The notes beneath the pieces were generated by a model. It was not told the DNA's origin and searched no databases. It saw nothing but the letters and a program-made list of their open reading frames with translations. Shown here in pieces: positions 1 to 8,827 of a DNA stretch of 64,000 nucleotides. A program made the translations under genes and the position numbers. The stretch comes from Streptomyces peucetius (GTDB taxonomy: Bacteria; Actinomycetota; Actinomycetes; Streptomycetales; Streptomycetaceae), in assembly GCF_025854275.1 (NCBI RefSeq), contig NZ_CP107567.1, forward strand, positions 3,162,001 to 3,226,000. Reading direction: 5' to 3'. Within the stretch, counting starts at the first letter, position 1. The number at the start of each line of letters is the position of its first letter.

Positions 1-8
1 TTGAATGC

Positions 9-1211
9 ATGGCTACCGACATCAAGGACACCACTCACGCCGTCGACGCCGCCGCCGTCATGGGACTGCTCCCGGCCCGGCCTCGGCTGCTCGCTCTGGG
101 CGAGCCCACCCACGGCGAGGACACCCTGCTCGACCTGCGCAACGAACTCTTCCGGCAGCTCGTCGAGCAGGAGGGCTACCGGACGATCGCGATCGAGAGC
201 GACTGCCTCATGGGCCTGGTCGTGGACGACTACGTCACCTCGGGCACGGGCACTCTGGACGAGGTCATGAAGCACGGGTTCAGCCACGGCTGGGGCACTT
301 CCGCGGCCAACCGCGAGCTCGTGGCCTGGATGCGCGCCTACAACGACAGCCGGCCGACGTCCGAGCGGCTCCGCTTCGCCGGCTTCGACGGCCCGCTGGA
401 GATCACCCACGCCGCGAGCCCCCGGCAGGCCCTCACCGCGCTCCACGGCTGCCTCGCGGCCCGGGTGGACGCGGACCTGCTCCCCTGCACCGCGGAGACG
501 CTCGACCGCCTGCTCGGCACCGACGACCGGTGGACCGATCCCGCCGCGATGCTGGACCCGGCGCAGTCCGTGGGGCAGTCGGCCGAGGCCGGTCGGCTGC
601 GGCTGCTCGCCGACGATCTGGTGGCGCTGCTCGACACGCAGACGCCGCACCTGCTCGCGGCGACCTCCCGGGACGTCTGGGACCGGGCGCGCCTGTACGG
701 GCGCACCGCGACCGGCCTGCTGCGCTACCACCACTGGATGGCCGACACCTCACCGGCCCGCATGACGCGGCTGTGCGCACTGCGGGATTCGATGATGGCC
801 GACAACCTTCTCGCCGTCGCCGCCCGGGGCCCGGCTCTCGTCCATGCCCAGAACTCCCATCTCCAACGGGAGAAGAGCACGATGCGGATGTGGGAGGGGC
901 CGGTGGAGTGGTGGAGCGCCGGTGCGCTGGTGAGCGCCCGACTCGGCGAGGAGTACGCCTTCTTGGCCACGGCCCTCGGCACCATCCGGCACCAGGGGGT
1001 GGACACGCCGCCGCCGGACACCGTCGAAGGGCTCCTGTACGCGCTCCCGGAGGACCGCTGCGTCGTCGACGCCCCGCGGCTGGCCACCGCCCTCGGCGAC
1101 ACACGGCCCGCGCCCCGCGTGTCCCCTTGGTTCGGCTACGCCCCGCTCGACCCGGCGCACCTGGCGGACCGCGACGGCATCGTGTTCGTCAAGGACGTCC
1201 CGCAGAGCTAG
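9..1211 (+). CDS. erythromycin esterase family protein
   Basis: A 400-residue protein of the erythromycin esterase (Ere-like) family, metal-independent hydrolases of which only some open macrolide lactones; the substrate here is unknown. The family's N-terminal signature is visible as ALGEPTHGEDTLLDLRNELF (about residues 30-50), followed by IAIESDC and a downstream GTSAANRELVAWMRAYN block, and it ends near FGYAPLDPAHLADRDGI. The length is normal for the actinomycete branch. The reading frame is open to the left edge of the window, so a start further upstream cannot be excluded; ATG at 9 gives the usual N-terminus. There is no signal peptide, which suggests a cytoplasmic protein. The family call is secure but antibiotic resistance is not implied. 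Confidence 0.85.
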   Translation: MATDIKDTTHAVDAAAVMGLLPARPRLLALGEPTHGEDTLLDLRNELFRQLVEQEGYRTIAIESDCLMGLVVDDYVTSGTGTLDEVMKHGFSHGWGTSAANRELVAWMRAYNDSRPTSERLRFAGFDGPLEITHAASPRQALTALHGCLAARVDADLLPCTAETLDRLLGTDDRWTDPAAMLDPAQSVGQSAEAGRLRLLADDLVALLDTQTPHLLAATSRDVWDRARLYGRTATGLLRYHHWMADTSPARMTRLCALRDSMMADNLLAVAARGPALVHAQNSHLQREKSTMRMWEGPVEWWSAGALVSARLGEEYAFLATALGTIRHQGVDTPPPDTVEGLLYALPEDRCVVDAPRLATALGDTRPAPRVSPWFGYAPLDPAHLADRDGIVFVKDVPQS

Positions 1212-1254
1212 TGCCGCCGTCGGCCGGCGGCGGAGTCGGCTGCTTCCGCCTTCA

Positions 1255-2094
1255 TCAGCCGCCGCACTGCTTCAGCATCGTCTGCTTGTCCGGTTCGGTG
1301 ACCGGCATCTCGTACTTGACGGCGACCTGGGCGAACCGGACCGCGTAGGCGCACCTGATCTGCTTGTTGGGCGGCAGCCAGGACGCGGGGCCGGAATCAC
1401 CCTTGGCCGAATTGGCCCGCCCCTCGACCGGGATCAGGTTGAGCGCGTCGTTGGCGAACTGCTCACGCTTGCTCTCCGGCCAGCGCGAGGAGCCCATCTG
1501 CCAGCTGTACGACAACGGCACCACGTGATCTATCTGCACCTCGGAGGCCTGCTGCTTGCGCCACTCGACAGTCGTCCCGGTGTAGGGGTCGTGCAGCGTC
1601 ATGGCGATGACCACGCAGTCGGAACCGGCCCGGTAACGGAGGTTCTGTCCATCACGGCGAATGAGGTCGTTTCGAGTGTCACACCCGTTCCTCGCGAGGG
1701 GCACCCCGTCGGCCGTGTCCATCCACGCGTAGCCGAACCTGTCACGGTCGTAGCCCGTCCTCGGCCCCCGCCCCTTCGTGGACAGCTCCCCGATGAGCTC
1801 GCCGGCCGCGGCCTTGTCCGCGTCCGTCGCCACGGGGGCGAGCCCTGGCTTCGTCCCGTCCGGGTTCTTGAGCGGGCTGACCGCCCGCCCGTCCGGCGCG
1901 GCCGGCCCGGATCCCGCGGACGACTCGTGTTCGCCGAGCCCCTCGCATCCCGAAACGAGAAGCGCGGCAGCCGCCAACAGCGTCGCGGCGCGGAAGGAGC
2001 GGGCGTGCCCGGCCCCCCTGCCGCCACCGGCCGGGGCGGCCCGCGACGGGCCGCCGTCGATGCCGACGCCTTCGCAACCGCTCACGCGCGCCAC
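1255..2094 (-). CDS. HNH endonuclease family lipoprotein (DUF1524-type)
   Basis: A 279-residue predicted exported lipoprotein. A basic N-terminus and a hydrophobic stretch end in the lipobox LLVSGC (Cys about 50). The mature part carries the Streptomyces DUF1524/HNH signature: GYDRDRFGYAWMD, CDTRNDLIRRD, QIDHVVPLSYSWQMG with the catalytic-type Asp-His, DALNLIPVEGRANSAKGD, and a Cys near IRCAYAVRF. The family consists of secreted metal-dependent nucleases. I start at GTG 2094 because GGGAGG lies five bases upstream; an upstream ATG at 2127 is also in frame but has no comparable ribosome site. It lies 55 bases upstream of the end of the SalK-like gene in the same orientation and may be co-transcribed with it. 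Confidence 0.82.
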   Translation of the reverse strand: MARVSGCEGVGIDGGPSRAAPAGGGRGAGHARSFRAATLLAAAALLVSGCEGLGEHESSAGSGPAAPDGRAVSPLKNPDGTKPGLAPVATDADKAAAGELIGELSTKGRGPRTGYDRDRFGYAWMDTADGVPLARNGCDTRNDLIRRDGQNLRYRAGSDCVVIAMTLHDPYTGTTVEWRKQQASEVQIDHVVPLSYSWQMGSSRWPESKREQFANDALNLIPVEGRANSAKGDSGPASWLPPNKQIRCAYAVRFAQVAVKYEMPVTEPDKQTMLKQCGG

Positions 2095-2149
2095 CGTTCC
2101 TCCCCCGACCATCCCGTGTCCGTTCACGGTCCGTACCGTACTGCCGGGG

Positions 2150-3043
2150 TCAAACCTTGCCGATACCGAGGGTGTTCTGCGCGGGCAGCAGACCGGTGCC
2201 GAGCATCGCGACCCAGTACGCGCCGAGCAGTTCGGACAGGCGCGCCGTGTCGTCGGGGCCGAGCGCCGCCCAGGGTGCGGCGGCCATCTCGTCCGTACGC
2301 CGCTCGACCTCGGCGCGCAGGGCGCGGCCGTCGGCGGTGGCGGTGCCGTCGGAGGTCAACAGGCCGCGCGCGACGAGCCTTTCGCGCGCCGCAGTCCACT
2401 CCGCCTCGCTCCACCCGCGGCTCGCGAAGGTCTCGGCCGGGGCGGCTCCGATGCCCGCGAAGGAGACCAGTGACTCGACGGGGTCGAGACCGGCGGTCAG
2501 CAGCGCGGCGAGGTGGCCGTCGCCGCGGTGCTCGCGCAGCCGGGTGGCGGCCTGCCACAGGACGAGGTGCGGTTCGTCGGCCCAGGGCAGCGCGGCGTTG
2601 GCGGCGGCGAGCGGACGGCCCGCGCAGTCCGCGGCCTCCGCTGCGCGCCGGGCGAGCCCGGCGGCCTCCGCCAGCTCCTTCGACGCGACGGCGTCACCGA
2701 GGACGTCCCGATACGTCCGGTCGACCGCGCGCAGCCTGCCGGCGATCGCCTTCGCGGGGGACGACACCCGCCAGACGCCGGGCACGTAGTCGCCCACCAT
2801 CGCCGGGCTGAAGCTGTAGAACGCCGAGGCGACCTGCCTCGCTCCGGCCTCTCCGAGCGGTGCCGCACGCCAGGCGAAGTAGCCGGGCCTGGGGGTACCC
2901 CCGGACGAAGTCTGGGGGAGTTCGTCGGTCCGCAGGCCGAGGGCCTCGGCCTCCTCGAAGGCCTGCGGCGCGTAGTAGACCACGGCGTGCAGGGGCTCGA
3001 GCAGATGCCACATCTGCCGCACGCGTCCGAGTTCGTCGGTCAT
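2150..3043 (-). CDS. SCO6745/SalK-like family protein
   Basis: A 297-residue soluble, mostly helical protein resembling the actinobacterial SCO6745 (SalK-like) family, whose biochemical role is unsettled. Typical blocks are LEPLHAVVYYAPQAFEEAEALGL near the N-terminus, YFAWRAAPLG, and FYSFSPAMVGDYVPGVW; the C-terminal part (ARGLLTSDGTATADGRALRAEVE) has the look of a winged-helix segment. ATG 3043 follows a clear GGAGG. It is divergent from a TetR gene with palindromic operators in between, so repression by that regulator is likely. Residues about 42-51 are encoded by an inserted palindromic repeat (see the separate repeat entry). Confidence 0.75.
   Translation of the reverse strand: MTDELGRVRQMWHLLEPLHAVVYYAPQAFEEAEALGLRTDELPQTSSGGTPRPGYFAWRAAPLGEAGARQVASAFYSFSPAMVGDYVPGVWRVSSPAKAIAGRLRAVDRTYRDVLGDAVASKELAEAAGLARRAAEAADCAGRPLAAANAALPWADEPHLVLWQAATRLREHRGDGHLAALLTAGLDPVESLVSFAGIGAAPAETFASRGWSEAEWTAARERLVARGLLTSDGTATADGRALRAEVERRTDEMAAAPWAALGPDDTARLSELLGAYWVAMLGTGLLPAQNTLGIGKV
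2891..2920. repeat. palindromic Streptomyces repeat inserted in frame in a CDS
   Basis: A 30-base element, on the minus strand CTCCCCCAGACTT followed by CGTCCGGGGGTACCCCC, i.e. a CCCCCAG…CGGGGG inverted repeat plus a GGTACCCCC tail. It adds ten codons (LPQTSSGGTP) to the SalK-like gene without breaking the frame. A second member of the same type lies in tatD at 58394. I recognise the motif class as common between Streptomyces genes. Confidence 0.6.
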
Positions 3044-3060
3044 GATCTCGCCTCCATATC

Positions 3061-3079
3061 ATCTAGTCACTGACTAGAT
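3061..3079. promoter_or_regulatory. perfect palindromic operator between SalK-like gene and TetR
   Basis: ATCTAGTCA-C-TGACTAGAT is a perfect 9+1+9 palindrome lying 17-35 bases upstream of the SalK-like start. A second, imperfect copy (7 of 9 left-arm positions matching; TGACTAGAT right arm intact) lies at 3097-3115 just before the TetR gene. Paired sites of this size in a divergent TetR promoter are typical autoregulatory operators; that is inference from position and symmetry. Confidence 0.75.
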
Positions 3080-3133
3080 TGCACGGCTGTCACAGAACTT
3101 GTCAATGACTAGATTCTGCGTAGCCTGTGTCCC

Positions 3134-3697
3134 ATGAGCAGTGAGCGCACCTACCACCACGGTGACCTGCGGCGGGCCGTCCTGAACGCGGCCCTCGACG
3201 TCATCCGCACCGAAGGCCCGTCCGCCGTGAGGCTGCGCGACCTCGCCCGCCGCGCGGGCGTCTCGCACGCCGCCCCCGCCCACCACTTCAAGGACCGGAC
3301 CGGACTGCTGACGGCCATCGCGGCCGAGGGCTACGAGCTGCTGGCCCAGGCACTTTCGAAGGCCCCGGACCTGCGGGAGCGGGGCGTCGCGTACGTCCGC
3401 TTCGCACTCGACCGCCCGGCGCACTTCCAGGTCATGTTCCAGCCGGACCTTTACCGCGGCGACGACCCCGCCCTGCTGGCCGCCAAGGAGCTCGCGTCCG
3501 CCGAACTCCACGCCGGGGTCACCACCCTGGACGCGTCGCCCGACCCCCGCACCGCCGGCATCGCGGCCTGGTCCCTGGCGCACGGCTTCGCGACCCTGCT
3601 CCTGACCCACAACCTGGACGACCCGGTCGGCGACCGCGACCCCGCCGACGTCTTCCGCTCCCTCGCCGGGCTGCTCTTCGCCCCCGCCGCCGGGTAA
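3134..3697 (+). CDS. TetR/AcrR family transcriptional regulator
   Basis: A 187-residue TetR-family repressor. The N-terminal HTH reads YHHGDLRRAVLNAALDVI, then VRLRDLARRAGVSHAAPAHHF (recognition helix about residues 32-50); the C-terminal part resembles the WHG-type TetR ligand domain (FQVMFQPDLY… AWSLAHGFATLLL). It is transcribed away from the SalK-like gene, and two related palindromes lie in the 90-base gap, one of them about 20 bases before this start. It probably represses itself and the divergent gene. The ligand cannot be inferred. Confidence 0.88.
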   Translation: MSSERTYHHGDLRRAVLNAALDVIRTEGPSAVRLRDLARRAGVSHAAPAHHFKDRTGLLTAIAAEGYELLAQALSKAPDLRERGVAYVRFALDRPAHFQVMFQPDLYRGDDPALLAAKELASAELHAGVTTLDASPDPRTAGIAAWSLAHGFATLLLTHNLDDPVGDRDPADVFRSLAGLLFAPAAG

Positions 3698-3794
3698 CTG
3701 CCCCGGGAATAGCGGGAGTCGATCACCGCTTGATGCCTGCATGAACACGCTTGCACCGGATCGGGCACCGGAACAGGACAGAGGACGCGGAGAG

Positions 3795-5042
3795 ATGGCA
3801 CTGACGGGTTCGTTAAGACGAACGGGCGTCGCCCTGCTGGCCGCCACGGCCCTTGTGGCGCTGCCGGTCGTCGGCACGGAGGGATGGACCGGCACCTCGG
3901 GTGTCGTGGCGGCCGACCACGGCAGCAGCCGCGCCTGGCACGGAGGCTGGGCGGCCTCCCCGCAGCCGCCGAACGCGCGGTTCGCGCCCAAATGGTCGGA
4001 GCAGGGCTTCGCCGACCACACCGTCAGGCAGGTCGTCCGGGTGAGCACCGGCGGGACCACGGCTCGTATCGAGTTGTCCAACCGGTACGGGAAGACTCCG
4101 CTCAGGATCACCGGCGCGACGGTCGCCCGCACCGACGAAGGCGCCTCGGTGAAGCCCGGCTCGGTCCGCCGGCTCAGCTTCGGCAAGGGGCGATCGGTGA
4201 CGATCCCGGCGGGTGGCACCGCCCACAGCGACGGTGTGCCGTTCAGGGTCGGGGCGCTGGAGTCGGTGACCGTCACGCTGTACCTGGCAGAGGCGACCGG
4301 ACCGGCCACCTTCCACTCGTTCGCCTCCGCCACCAGCTACCGGGCCGACGGGGACCACCGGTACGACCGGGGCGGGGCCGCGTTCAAGGAGACCAGCGAC
4401 TCCTGGTACTACCTCTCCGGCGTCGAGCTGAGCGGCGGCCCCGCCGGCCGCAGGGACGCCGTCGGCTCCGGCCTCGACGCCGACAACCGCTACCCGGACG
4501 AGCTGGCCGAGCGCTTCGCCGCCGCCGGAAAGCCACGCAGCGTCCTCAACCACGGCATCGGCGGCAACCAGGTCACCCAGGACACCGTCTGGGCGGGTGA
4601 GAAGGGCATCACCCGTTTCAAGCTCGACGCGCTGAGCGAGCCGAACGTCGGCACCGTCGTCGTCCTCGAGGGCATCAACGACTTCGGAAGCAGCAGTTGG
4701 GGGGACGGCTCCCCCGAGGTGTCGGTCGAGCAGCTGATCGAGGGGCACCGCTCACTGATCCGCCAGGCGCACGCGAAGGGCGTCAAGGTGATCGGTGCGA
4801 CGCTGACCCCGGTCAAGGGCTCCTTCTACTACACCCCGGTCAACGAGGCCAAGCGCGAGGCGTTCAACCACTGGATCCGTACGTCCGGCGAGTACGACGC
4901 CGTGGTCGACTTCGACCGCGCGCTGGCCGATCCGGCCGACCCGGACCGCATCCTGCCCGCGTACGACTCGGGCGACCATCTGCACCCGGGCGACGAGGGC
5001 TACCGCGCGATGGCCGAAGCCCTGGACCTCAACGCGTTCTGA
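3795..5042 (+). CDS. secreted SGNH/GDSL-like hydrolase lacking the GDS nucleophile block
   Basis: A 415-residue exported protein of the Streptomyces SGNH/GDSL hydrolase family. It has a signal peptide (LRRTGVALLAATALVALP), an N-terminal beta domain (HGGWAASPQPPNARF…), then the hydrolase domain. Block III is present as EGINDFG (about residues 291-297), and block V as DHLHPGDEGY with Asp394 and His397. The expected block I, which supplies the nucleophile in a GDSITDG motif before the DADNRYPDEL segment, is absent: the sequence runs GRRDAVGSGLDADNRYPD at about residue 218. This looks like an in-frame deletion of roughly 11 codons. Codon 7 (3813-3815) is TTA, implying dependence on the bldA tRNA. 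ATG 3795 follows GCGGAGAG; an upstream ATG at 3741 lacks a ribosome site. Confidence 0.85.
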   Translation: MALTGSLRRTGVALLAATALVALPVVGTEGWTGTSGVVAADHGSSRAWHGGWAASPQPPNARFAPKWSEQGFADHTVRQVVRVSTGGTTARIELSNRYGKTPLRITGATVARTDEGASVKPGSVRRLSFGKGRSVTIPAGGTAHSDGVPFRVGALESVTVTLYLAEATGPATFHSFASATSYRADGDHRYDRGGAAFKETSDSWYYLSGVELSGGPAGRRDAVGSGLDADNRYPDELAERFAAAGKPRSVLNHGIGGNQVTQDTVWAGEKGITRFKLDALSEPNVGTVVVLEGINDFGSSSWGDGSPEVSVEQLIEGHRSLIRQAHAKGVKVIGATLTPVKGSFYYTPVNEAKREAFNHWIRTSGEYDAVVDFDRALADPADPDRILPAYDSGDHLHPGDEGYRAMAEALDLNAF

Positions 5043-5062
5043 ACCTCTCGGTTCTTCACCGG

Positions 5063-5097
5063 CGCCGGCCGTGCCCCGCCCCGGGGCACGGCCGGCG
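5063..5097. terminator. bidirectional hairpin between SGNH hydrolase and mfd
   Basis: Perfect 15-bp stem CGCCGGCCGTGCCCC (5063-5077) with 5083-5097, loop of five bases, placed between two convergent stop codons. It has no T-run, as usual in Streptomyces. Confidence 0.75.
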
Positions 5098-5106
5098 ACG
5101 CTTCCG

Positions 5107-8100
5107 CTACGAGCCGAGGATCGTCGTCAGGAACTCGCCCGTCCACGCCAGGAGTTCGCGGCCCACGACGGGCTTGCCGCCGATCTTGCCCGCAGTCGGG
5201 CGCGGCACCAGGATCTGGTGGGCCGCCGGCTTGATGACGGTGCGGGGGTACAGGCGCTTCAGGCGCAGCTCCTGGGACTCGCGCAACTCCACCGGCGCGA
5301 AGCGGATGTTCGGCCCCTGGAGCACGATCTCGCCCACGCCGCACGCCCGCGCCAGCATCCGCAGGCCGGCCACCAGCAGCAGGTTCTCCACCGGCTCCGG
5401 CAGCTTGCCGTAGCGGTCGGTGAGCTCCTCGCGGACGGCCTTGATGTCCTCCTCCGTGTTGGCGGAGGCGATCGCCCGGTACGCCTGGAGCCGCAGCCGC
5501 TCGCCGGGGGCGTAGTCGTGCGGGACGTGTGCGTCGACGGGCAGTTCGATCTTGACCTCGAGCGGGGGCTCCTCCTCCGCGCCGCCCTCCAGCGAGGCCC
5601 GGTAGTCGGCGACCGCCTCTCCGACCATACGGACGTACAGGTCGAAGCCGACGCCCGCGATGTGGCCGGACTGCTCGCCGCCGAGGAGGTTGCCCGCGCC
5701 GCGGATCTCCAGGTCCTTCATGGCGACGTACATGCCCGCGCCCATCTCGGTGTGCTGGGCGATCGTGGCGAGGCGCTCGTGCGCGGTCTCGGTGAGGGGC
5801 TTCTCCGGCGGGTAGAGGAAGTACGCGTAACCGCGCTCCCGCCCACGGCCGACCCGGCCGCGCAGCTGGTGCAGCTGGGAGAGGCCGAAGTTGTCGCCGC
5901 GCTCCACGATGAGGGTGTTGGCGTTGGAGATGTCGATGCCCGACTCGACGATCGTCGTGGAGACCAGCACGTCGAACTTCTTCTCCCAGAAGTCGACGAC
6001 CACCTGCTCCAGCGCCGACTCCGACATCTGGCCGTGGGCCGTGGCGATACGCGCCTCGGGCACGATCTCCCGCAGCCGGGCCGCCGCCCGGTCGATCGAC
6101 TCGACACGGTTGTGGATGTAGAAGACCTGGCCCTCGCGCAGCAGTTCACGCCGGACGGCCGCGCCGATCTGCTTCTCCTCGTACGGGCCGACGAAGGTGA
6201 GCACCGGGTGCCGCTCCTCCGGCGGGGTGGTGATCGTCGACATCTCGCGGATGCCGGTCACCGCCATCTCCAGCGTCCGGGGAATGGGCGTCGCGGACAT
6301 GGTGAGCACGTCCACGTTGGCCCGCAGCTTCTTCAGCTGCTCCTTGTGCTCGACGCCGAAGCGCTGTTCCTCGTCGACGACGACGAGCCCCAGGTCCTTG
6401 AACTTGGTCTCGGAGGAGAACAGCCGGTGCGTGCCGATGACGATGTCGACCGAGCCGTCCCGCAGCCCCTCCAGCGTCGCCTTCGCCTCGGTGTCCGACT
6501 GGAAACGGGACAGGGCGCGGGTGACGACCGGGAACTGCGAGTACCGCTCGCTGAACGTGCCGAAGTGCTGCTGGACGAGAAGGGTCGTCGGGACGAGGAC
6601 GGCGACCTGCTTGCCGTCCTGGACCGCCTTGAAGGCCGCCCGGACCGCGATCTCCGTCTTGCCGTAACCGACGTCGCCGCAGATCAGCCGGTCCATCGGG
6701 ACCGTCTTCTCCATGTCCTCCTTGACCTCGGCGATCGTGGACAGCTGGTCGGGCGTCTCGACGTACGCGAAGGCGTCCTCCAGCTCCCGCTGCCACGGGG
6801 TGTCGGCGCCGAAGGCGTGGCCGGGCGCGGCCATCCGGGCCGAGTACAGCTTGATCAGGTCCGCGGCGATCTCCCTGACCGCCTTCTTCGCGCGCGCCTT
6901 GGTCTTCGTCCAGTCCGCGCCGCCGAGCCGGTGCAGCGTCGGCGCCTCACCGCCCACGTACTTGGTGACCTGCTCCAGCTGGTCGGTGGGGATGTACAGC
7001 CGGTCGCCGGGCTGGCCGCGCTTGGCGGGGGCGTACTCCACGAGCAGGTACTCGCGGGTCGCGCCCTGGACGGTGCGCTGCACCATCTCGATGTAGCGGC
7101 CCACGCCGTGCTGTTCGTGGACGATGTAGTCGCCGGCCTCGAGGGTCAGCGGGTCGATGGTCTTGCGGCGCCGGGTCGGCATCCGCTGCCCGTCCTTGCC
7201 GGCCGCCTTCTGACCGGTCAGGTCGGTCTCCGTGAGGACCGCCAGCCTCAGCGCCGGGTCGACGAAGCCGTAGTCGATCGCGCCGCAGGCGACATGGACG
7301 ACGGACGGCGAGATCCCGGTCAGGTCGGCGTCGAGGCGGGCGGCGATGCCCTCGCCGCCGAGCACCTCGACCGTGCGGGACGCGGGGCCGTGCGCCTCGG
7401 TCACGAACACGGTCCGCCAGCCGTCGGCCAGCCAGCCCTTGGTGTCGGCGAGCGCCCGCGCGGTGTCGCCGCGGTACGTCTCCGGGGCGTGCATGCCCAG
7501 CTTGAGCGTGTCGTCCTCCGCGTCGGAGGCGTCCGCCGCGAACGGGGACACGGACCACCACATCATGCCGAGCTCGCGCGCCCGGTCCCGTACGTCCGCG
7601 ATGCCCCACAGCGAGGCCGCGCCGACGTCGATCGGGGCCTCGCCCCCACCCGCCGTCGCCGCCCAGGACGCCTGGAGGAACTCCTGGCTGGTGGCGACGA
7701 GGTCCGCCGCCCGCGTACGCACCCGCTCCGGGTCGCACACGACGGCCATGGCGCCCGCGGGCAGCACGTCCAGCAGCAGTTCCATCTCGTCGACGAGGAC
7801 GGGGGCCAGCGACTCCATGCCCTCGACGGCGATGCCCTCGGCGATCTTGCCGAGCAGTTCGCCCAGCTCGGGGTGGGCCTCGGCGAGGGCGGCGGCCCGC
7901 TGCCGCACCTCGTCCGTCAGCAGCAGCTCGCGGCACGGCGGCGCCCACAGCCCGTGCTCCGCGACCTCCAGGGACCGCTGGTCGGCGACCTTGAAGTAAC
8001 GGATCTCCTCGACGTCGTCGCCCCAGAACTCCACCCGAAGGGGGTGCTCCTCGGTCGGCGGAAAGACGTCCAGGATGCCGCCGCGCACGGCGAATTCGCC

Positions 8101-8640
8101 GCGCTTCTCGACCAGTTCCACCCGCGCGTAGGCGGCGGCCGCCAGTCCTGCGACGACCTCTTCGAGATCGGCCTGCGCTCCGGTGCGCAGCGCCACGGGC
8201 TCCAGGTCGCCGAGGCCCTTGACCTGCGGCTGCAGCACGGACCGCACGGGAGCGACGACGACCCGCACCGGGCCGGCGGCCGGGTCGTCGGCCGACGGGT
8301 GGGCGAGACGGCGGAGCACGGCGAGACGGCGGCCGACGGTGTCGGAGCGGGGCGAGAGCCGCTCGTGCGGCAGCGTCTCCCACGACGGGTACTCGACGAC
8401 GCCCTCGCCGGGCAGCAGCGACCGCAGCGCCGCGGCCAGGTCCTCGGCCTCCCGTCCGGTGGCGGTGACGGCCAGCACGGTGCGGCCGGTGTCACGGGCC
8501 AGCGCCGCCACGGCGAAAGGCCGCGCGGCGGGCGGGCCCACCAGATCGACGTGCATACGGCGGCCGTCGCCGGCCGCCCTGACCGCTTCGGCGAGCGCCG
8601 GGTCACGTACGACGGCATCGAGCAGACCGTGCAGGCTCAT
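5107..8640 (-). CDS. mfd: transcription-repair coupling factor Mfd
   Basis: A 1177-residue Mfd, the SF2 translocase that removes RNA polymerase stalled at DNA lesions and recruits UvrA. Visible in order: the UvrB-like N-terminal half (VLAVTATGREAEDLAAAL, YPSWETLPHERLSP), the RNA-polymerase interaction domain beginning near LEAGDYIVHEQHGVGRY, the helicase core with Walker A GDVGYGKTE, DEEQRFG as the Walker B motif and SATPIPRT, the RecG-like motif QLRGRVGRG, and a TRCF C-terminal domain. The length is normal. I start at ATG 8640 (MSLHGLLDAVV); a longer frame to 8709 adds an unlikely Arg/Pro-rich leader. It is a single-gene unit between two hairpins. Confidence 0.97.
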   Translation of the reverse strand: MSLHGLLDAVVRDPALAEAVRAAGDGRRMHVDLVGPPAARPFAVAALARDTGRTVLAVTATGREAEDLAAALRSLLPGEGVVEYPSWETLPHERLSPRSDTVGRRLAVLRRLAHPSADDPAAGPVRVVVAPVRSVLQPQVKGLGDLEPVALRTGAQADLEEVVAGLAAAAYARVELVEKRGEFAVRGGILDVFPPTEEHPLRVEFWGDDVEEIRYFKVADQRSLEVAEHGLWAPPCRELLLTDEVRQRAAALAEAHPELGELLGKIAEGIAVEGMESLAPVLVDEMELLLDVLPAGAMAVVCDPERVRTRAADLVATSQEFLQASWAATAGGGEAPIDVGAASLWGIADVRDRARELGMMWWSVSPFAADASDAEDDTLKLGMHAPETYRGDTARALADTKGWLADGWRTVFVTEAHGPASRTVEVLGGEGIAARLDADLTGISPSVVHVACGAIDYGFVDPALRLAVLTETDLTGQKAAGKDGQRMPTRRRKTIDPLTLEAGDYIVHEQHGVGRYIEMVQRTVQGATREYLLVEYAPAKRGQPGDRLYIPTDQLEQVTKYVGGEAPTLHRLGGADWTKTKARAKKAVREIAADLIKLYSARMAAPGHAFGADTPWQRELEDAFAYVETPDQLSTIAEVKEDMEKTVPMDRLICGDVGYGKTEIAVRAAFKAVQDGKQVAVLVPTTLLVQQHFGTFSERYSQFPVVTRALSRFQSDTEAKATLEGLRDGSVDIVIGTHRLFSSETKFKDLGLVVVDEEQRFGVEHKEQLKKLRANVDVLTMSATPIPRTLEMAVTGIREMSTITTPPEERHPVLTFVGPYEEKQIGAAVRRELLREGQVFYIHNRVESIDRAAARLREIVPEARIATAHGQMSESALEQVVVDFWEKKFDVLVSTTIVESGIDISNANTLIVERGDNFGLSQLHQLRGRVGRGRERGYAYFLYPPEKPLTETAHERLATIAQHTEMGAGMYVAMKDLEIRGAGNLLGGEQSGHIAGVGFDLYVRMVGEAVADYRASLEGGAEEEPPLEVKIELPVDAHVPHDYAPGERLRLQAYRAIASANTEEDIKAVREELTDRYGKLPEPVENLLLVAGLRMLARACGVGEIVLQGPNIRFAPVELRESQELRLKRLYPRTVIKPAAHQILVPRPTAGKIGGKPVVGRELLAWTGEFLTTILGS

Positions 8641-8827
8641 GAAGGGATTTCCGTCCAGGAGGGGCGAAGGGGGTGGGCGACGCGCATCGCTGGGCAACCC
8701 GCTGCGCAACGCGACGCGCCCGACACGTGTACCGGGCCGGGGGTGTCCAGCCTACGACGGCACTGTGACAGCCGCGCCCGGATACCCCGGCCGCCCGCCG
8801 CGGGCGAGGGCGGGAACGCACGAAACC

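Noticed and set aside
9..1211. Erythromycin resistance determinant
   Set aside because: The family is recognised, but most actinomycete members are not shown to hydrolyse macrolides; no resistance context is present.
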